DNA of 64,000 nt from Gamsiella multidivaricata (taxonomy: Eukaryota > Mortierellomycota > Mortierellomycetes > Mortierellales > Mortierellaceae): NCBI RefSeq assembly GCF_025024155.1, contig NW_026251709.1, positions 992,001 through 1,056,000 on the forward strand. Direction: 5' to 3'. Shown here in pieces: positions 60,718 to 64,000 of the stretch. The stretch's first letter is position 1. Every line of letters starts with the position of its first letter. The position numbers were made by a program, and so were the translations under genes. The notes beneath the pieces were generated by a model. That model saw only the letters and a list, made by a program, of their open reading frames with translations, was not told the DNA's origin and searched no databases.

Positions 60718-60834
60718 AGAGATATCAGCGGATTGATTTTTTTGGTGAGACGCTGTCAATTATGACTATTTTGTTAAGCAAAACTCCTATAGTTGACAGC
60801 GTCTCACCAAAAAAATCAAGCCGCTGATATCTCT
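60718..60834. repeat. 42-bp inverted repeat with 33-bp loop
   Basis: Arms 60718-60759 and 60793-60834 (AGAGATATCAGCGG...GACGCTGTCAA) pair with one mismatch. The structure lies 119 bases upstream of the FEN-Fanzor copy B start codon. It could be a small MITE, a terminal repeat remnant or a regulatory hairpin. Confidence 0.9.
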
Positions 60835-60964
60835 GGTGTGGAGAAAGGGGTGCATGTGAAGATGCGTGTGAACCATTCTGTTCTTGACCCCAAGCCACCA
60901 GGAGTTTGAAGTGGCTACTTCTTGTTGACTTTACTTTTGCGCCTCTATTCTATTGACCCAAACC

Positions 60965-61356
60965 TCGAAGCTGTGGTATCCAGCCGCCTCTTCCGTTGAA
61001 TGTGCAGTCACACTCCAGAGGGGCTGGGCGAGAATCTCTTCCTCACCCTTGAAGCACACTTCGTCCTCAACATTTCCTAAAAAGGATGGAGGCCTCCACA
61101 ACCTCAGATGTCCGCTCTCTGACATGGTGCAGTCTTGGTCCACGGCGTAGCAGGGTGGGTACGAGATAAGAGACGGGTACGGAGAGAGTGAATGAAAGAG
61201 AATATCCGCGAAGTGATATTGCGCATCTGAGGTTGTGGAGGCCTCCATCCTTTTTAGGACGAAGTGTGCTTCAAGGGTGAGGAAGAGATTCTCGCCCAGC
61301 CCCTCTGGAGTGTGACTGCACATTCAACGGAAGAGGCGGCTGGGTATCACAGCTTC
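60965..61356. repeat. inverted duplication, about 135-bp arms
   Basis: Arms of about 60965-61107 and 61224-61356 are inverse copies. The left arm has 11 extra bases (CTCAACATTTC). The spacer is about 115 bases. It lies just upstream of the Mutator-like transposase start and could be part of its terminal region. Confidence 0.85.
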
Positions 61357-61461
61357 CCAAACCTCTCCCTGTCTTCCTCTCTCCCATCGGTTGCCCCTGC
61401 ATTGCCATTCCTCTCTTGTTCTCATCTTCACTATCTACACCTGTTGTCACCACATTCAAGG

Positions 61462-64000
61462 ATGAGTGGACTCAAATTAAAAGACATTTTTATTGATCCA
61501 AGTGATTTCAAATCTCGAGATCTCGTTGTGCCCAACGCATTCCCGCGTGAACAGGATGTGTGGATGGTTAGATTCACCCCGGAAGACTTCAGGGCGTTCT
61601 GGTTTCAAGAGTAAGCCGCCATTCAATTTGTTCCCTGCTCTGAACGAGGACCTAATCGCGACATCCGAAAACAGCCCGGCGACACTCTCCTCCCTCTCCA
61701 TATCACCGTTCCTGGTACCAATGGTAGACCAAAGACCTACGACTGGAGCTTCCGCTTTCAATGCAGAAGGCACGGTCCTCCCAGACCCTTGGCGCTCAAC
61801 CGACCATCTGTTGGCACTGGATGTCCTGTTGAGATTCGGATGAAAAAATTTGTCGGCATGGATGCGGTGCTTGTGGATTACCGGTGGCAGCACAACCATG
61901 ACCTTTCGGCCCAGACCTTGTCAAATATGCCCATGGGTGCGAATGAACGCAACTGGATCAAGCTGAAGGTGGCGGAAGGTAGCGACTGGAAGGGGATACG
62001 AACTATGCTGTGAATGGGTAAAAACTCGATGTCAGAGGTACAGTTTTTATGCTGTCATGTGTTATTGAGTTGAGCCGTTGTCATACAACTTCTCATTTCT
62101 ATCTCTTGGCTCTTTTATCCTTTAACAACACATAGATCAAAGCGAAGAAATCTGGCGGTATTGTCCCTCCAGCATTTTGCCTGTCCTATGAAGATGTGAG
62201 ACAAACGGTATATCGTGAACGGATAAAGAACTCTCGAAAATCATTAAATACAACGACAAGCGTGCAAACCTGGATCGAAGCTATCAACGAATACGGAGAG
62301 AACTTGGCGCTCTAAGAAAACATGTAAAGACCCGCATCTCCGGCAATTCCAACTGAAGGTACCCTTTTTTAGAAGCAAGAAGTTCTAGGGTTTCGTATCG
62401 GTCTCGATCTCTTACTCGTTCTATATTTTTCCTTCAATGATTTTTAAGGTCATGAGCGACAGCACTAAAATCGTGTGTATGGACTCAACACACAAAACCG
62501 TCAAATAATCATTGAAGCCAGATCCAAAAAACGATAAGAGATTCGTCTCCGCGTATCTGTTCACTCTTTTGGTGAAAGATGTGAAGACGCAATTGGGTGT
62601 GCCAATTGCGTTCATGGTATGCAATTCTGAATCAACGTAAGTACTACCGTTTTGTACAAAATGTATCTTTCTTTCGCCTTTCCAAAGCACAAAATATAAA
62701 AACAACTGGGTTTCTATCATGCTCTGCTGGCTCACATTCCTCATATTTTATTTCTGAACTGCAATAGGGATGTTCTCAGGACCTGGCTGACTTGGGTCAA
62801 AGACGAGTGTGGCCTAAACCCATCAAAGTTTATGATCGACTGCTCTGTCGTCGAGACTGAAGCTCTCAAGCAAACGTTTCGCTCGTTAGATATTTATTAC
62901 TGCAAGTTTCATGTTGGTCAAGCTTGGGAGCGGAAAATGCGGGACCTTCACAGTGTAAATGCATATGGCAAAGAAAAGAATTCTCCTGTCCGCCGAAGTC
63001 ACTCTGTTATTCCATTCGTCTTCTAATATTTTCAGCTCTTTGATATGCCCCAGGTTGCAGAAAGCGATGCCATGCGGAAATCACTGAACGGGATCCTAAA
63101 CGCTCTGTCGGACGAGGACCGAGGACTGAAGTGGAAGGCGTTCACAACCAATTTTTCACCATCTGCAGACGCTTTTATTACCTATCTCGAGAAATGGATG
63201 GAACCAACAAGACTTGCGAAATGGGCTCTATATCTTCGATCGGTGAGCATGAACAGGTCGTTTGTACGTTGCCAAGGTTTGTTGACGATCCAACTCTGTT
63301 AATTTTTGTATTTTTCATATTTTTCATATTTTTCATATTTTTCATATTTTTCATTTTTTTTTTTGGCGTCGTTAGGATTGCCAACACAATGATACCAACA
63401 ATTTAGTTGAGAACTGGCACAAGACGCTGAGTCACAGTACCTGAGAAGTGAGAGGAATCTGCGTCCAGATGATCTTGTGCACTTGTTGCAAGGGGTGGTG
63501 AACATCGACTTCAGGACCCTCTACTTCAAAAGACTCAACAACATGATACCGCATAAACTGTCCTCATACAATTTAAAGGAGAAAGCGAAGGCAGACGCTG
63601 TCAACTTCAACACTGCTCAGACTATGGTCATACCAAACACAGACGAACAAAAGGTATAGTATCGGTATCGATACCCCGGTTGTCAGGGCTCTGGACAATG
63701 GCATTAACGGTATCTTATTAACATTCCTATTTTACCTAGTTCAAGGTCCAGTCCTTCGCTGTTGTAAACAATCCTATAGCTGTCAATAGGGTAATCAGTA
63801 ACACGTATGACGTCCGCACAGATGAAGAATTCACCGTCCTTACTGCCTGTCGCTGCAACTATTATGCTCAACATCAGGCGCCGTGCAAACATATGTATCT
63901 AACCGCAAAGGTTTTCACATTGACATTCTCAGCTCGTTCTTTTCAGTCATTCGCCGCTGTTTCCTTCACCCTGACACAACAGTCGCATGTATCAACTTCG
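61462..64000 (+). pseudogene. Mutator-like (MULE) transposase, degenerate and cut by window end
   Basis: Starts MSGLKLKDIFID. A zinc-binding FAR1/WRKY-like N-terminal region follows (FRFQCRRHGPP, GCPVEIRM, YRWQHNHDL). The MULE DDE core shows CMDSTHKT near 62478, FMIDCSVVETEALKQTF near 62830 and YYCKFHVGQAW. A SWIM zinc finger, CRCNYYAQHQAPCKHM, lies at about 63847-63894. Stops interrupt the frame after FWFQE (61612) and after GIRTML (62010), and further breaks occur near 62310 and 62505, so it is decayed. Some breaks may be introns, for example a GTACAG donor after MSE near 62038. The 3' end and right terminus lie beyond 64000. Confidence 0.7.
63306..63362. repeat. (CATATTTTT)n microsatellite
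   Basis: About five CATATTTTT units followed by a T-run, inside the decayed MULE transposase, probably in an intron. Confidence 0.85.

Overview
The window looks like a nuclear contig of an early-diverging filamentous fungus, most likely Mortierellomycota or Mucoromycota. The evidence is: many short GT-AG introns, mitochondrial ATP synthase subunit d, a Zn2Cys6 activator, a GATA factor, a FATP-type acyl-CoA synthetase, and two protein families that I know only as unnamed multi-copy families of such fungi. The genus assignment is inference. Coordinates below come from splice models built by hand from donor and acceptor sites and phase continuity.

The first 26.4 kb is an ordinary gene-dense core. 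In order it holds a secreted fasciclin-domain protein (-), a Sel1-repeat protein (+), a PQ-loop membrane protein (+), a coiled-coil protein (-), a seven-exon Zn2Cys6 transcription factor (-), an HMCES/SRAP abasic-site protein carrying three ubiquitin-interacting motifs (+), ATP synthase subunit d (-), a GATA zinc-finger protein (-) and a ten-exon very-long-chain acyl-CoA synthetase (+). All of these splice without frame damage (one acyl-CoA synthetase exon start is uncertain by one base).

From about 26.6 kb to the end the sequence is a repeat-rich accessory compartment. Two copies of an unusual protein occur here, both on the minus strand: one at 27.2-31.6 kb and one at 56.3-60.6 kb. Each has an N-terminal FEN1/XPG-like nuclease domain followed by a TnpB/Fanzor-like RuvC nuclease domain with a C-terminal zinc ribbon. 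Both are damaged by frameshifts and/or stops. This fusion is the most unusual item in the window.

Between the two copies lie: an unnamed-family gene with one nonsense codon; a degenerate hAT transposon; an intact unnamed-family gene (463 aa) whose upstream region is duplicated as a 344-bp near-perfect palindrome; and a DIRS retrotransposon (41.2-47.6 kb). The DIRS element was invaded by a Tc1/mariner element and by three short LTR-like insertions, each with a 5-bp target duplication. Then come a truncated 28S rRNA 3' fragment, a small secreted protein, an intact 748-aa unnamed-family gene, and a 296-bp triplicated repeat lying between that gene and the second FEN-Fanzor copy. The right end holds two inverted repeats and a decayed Mutator-like transposase that runs off the window.
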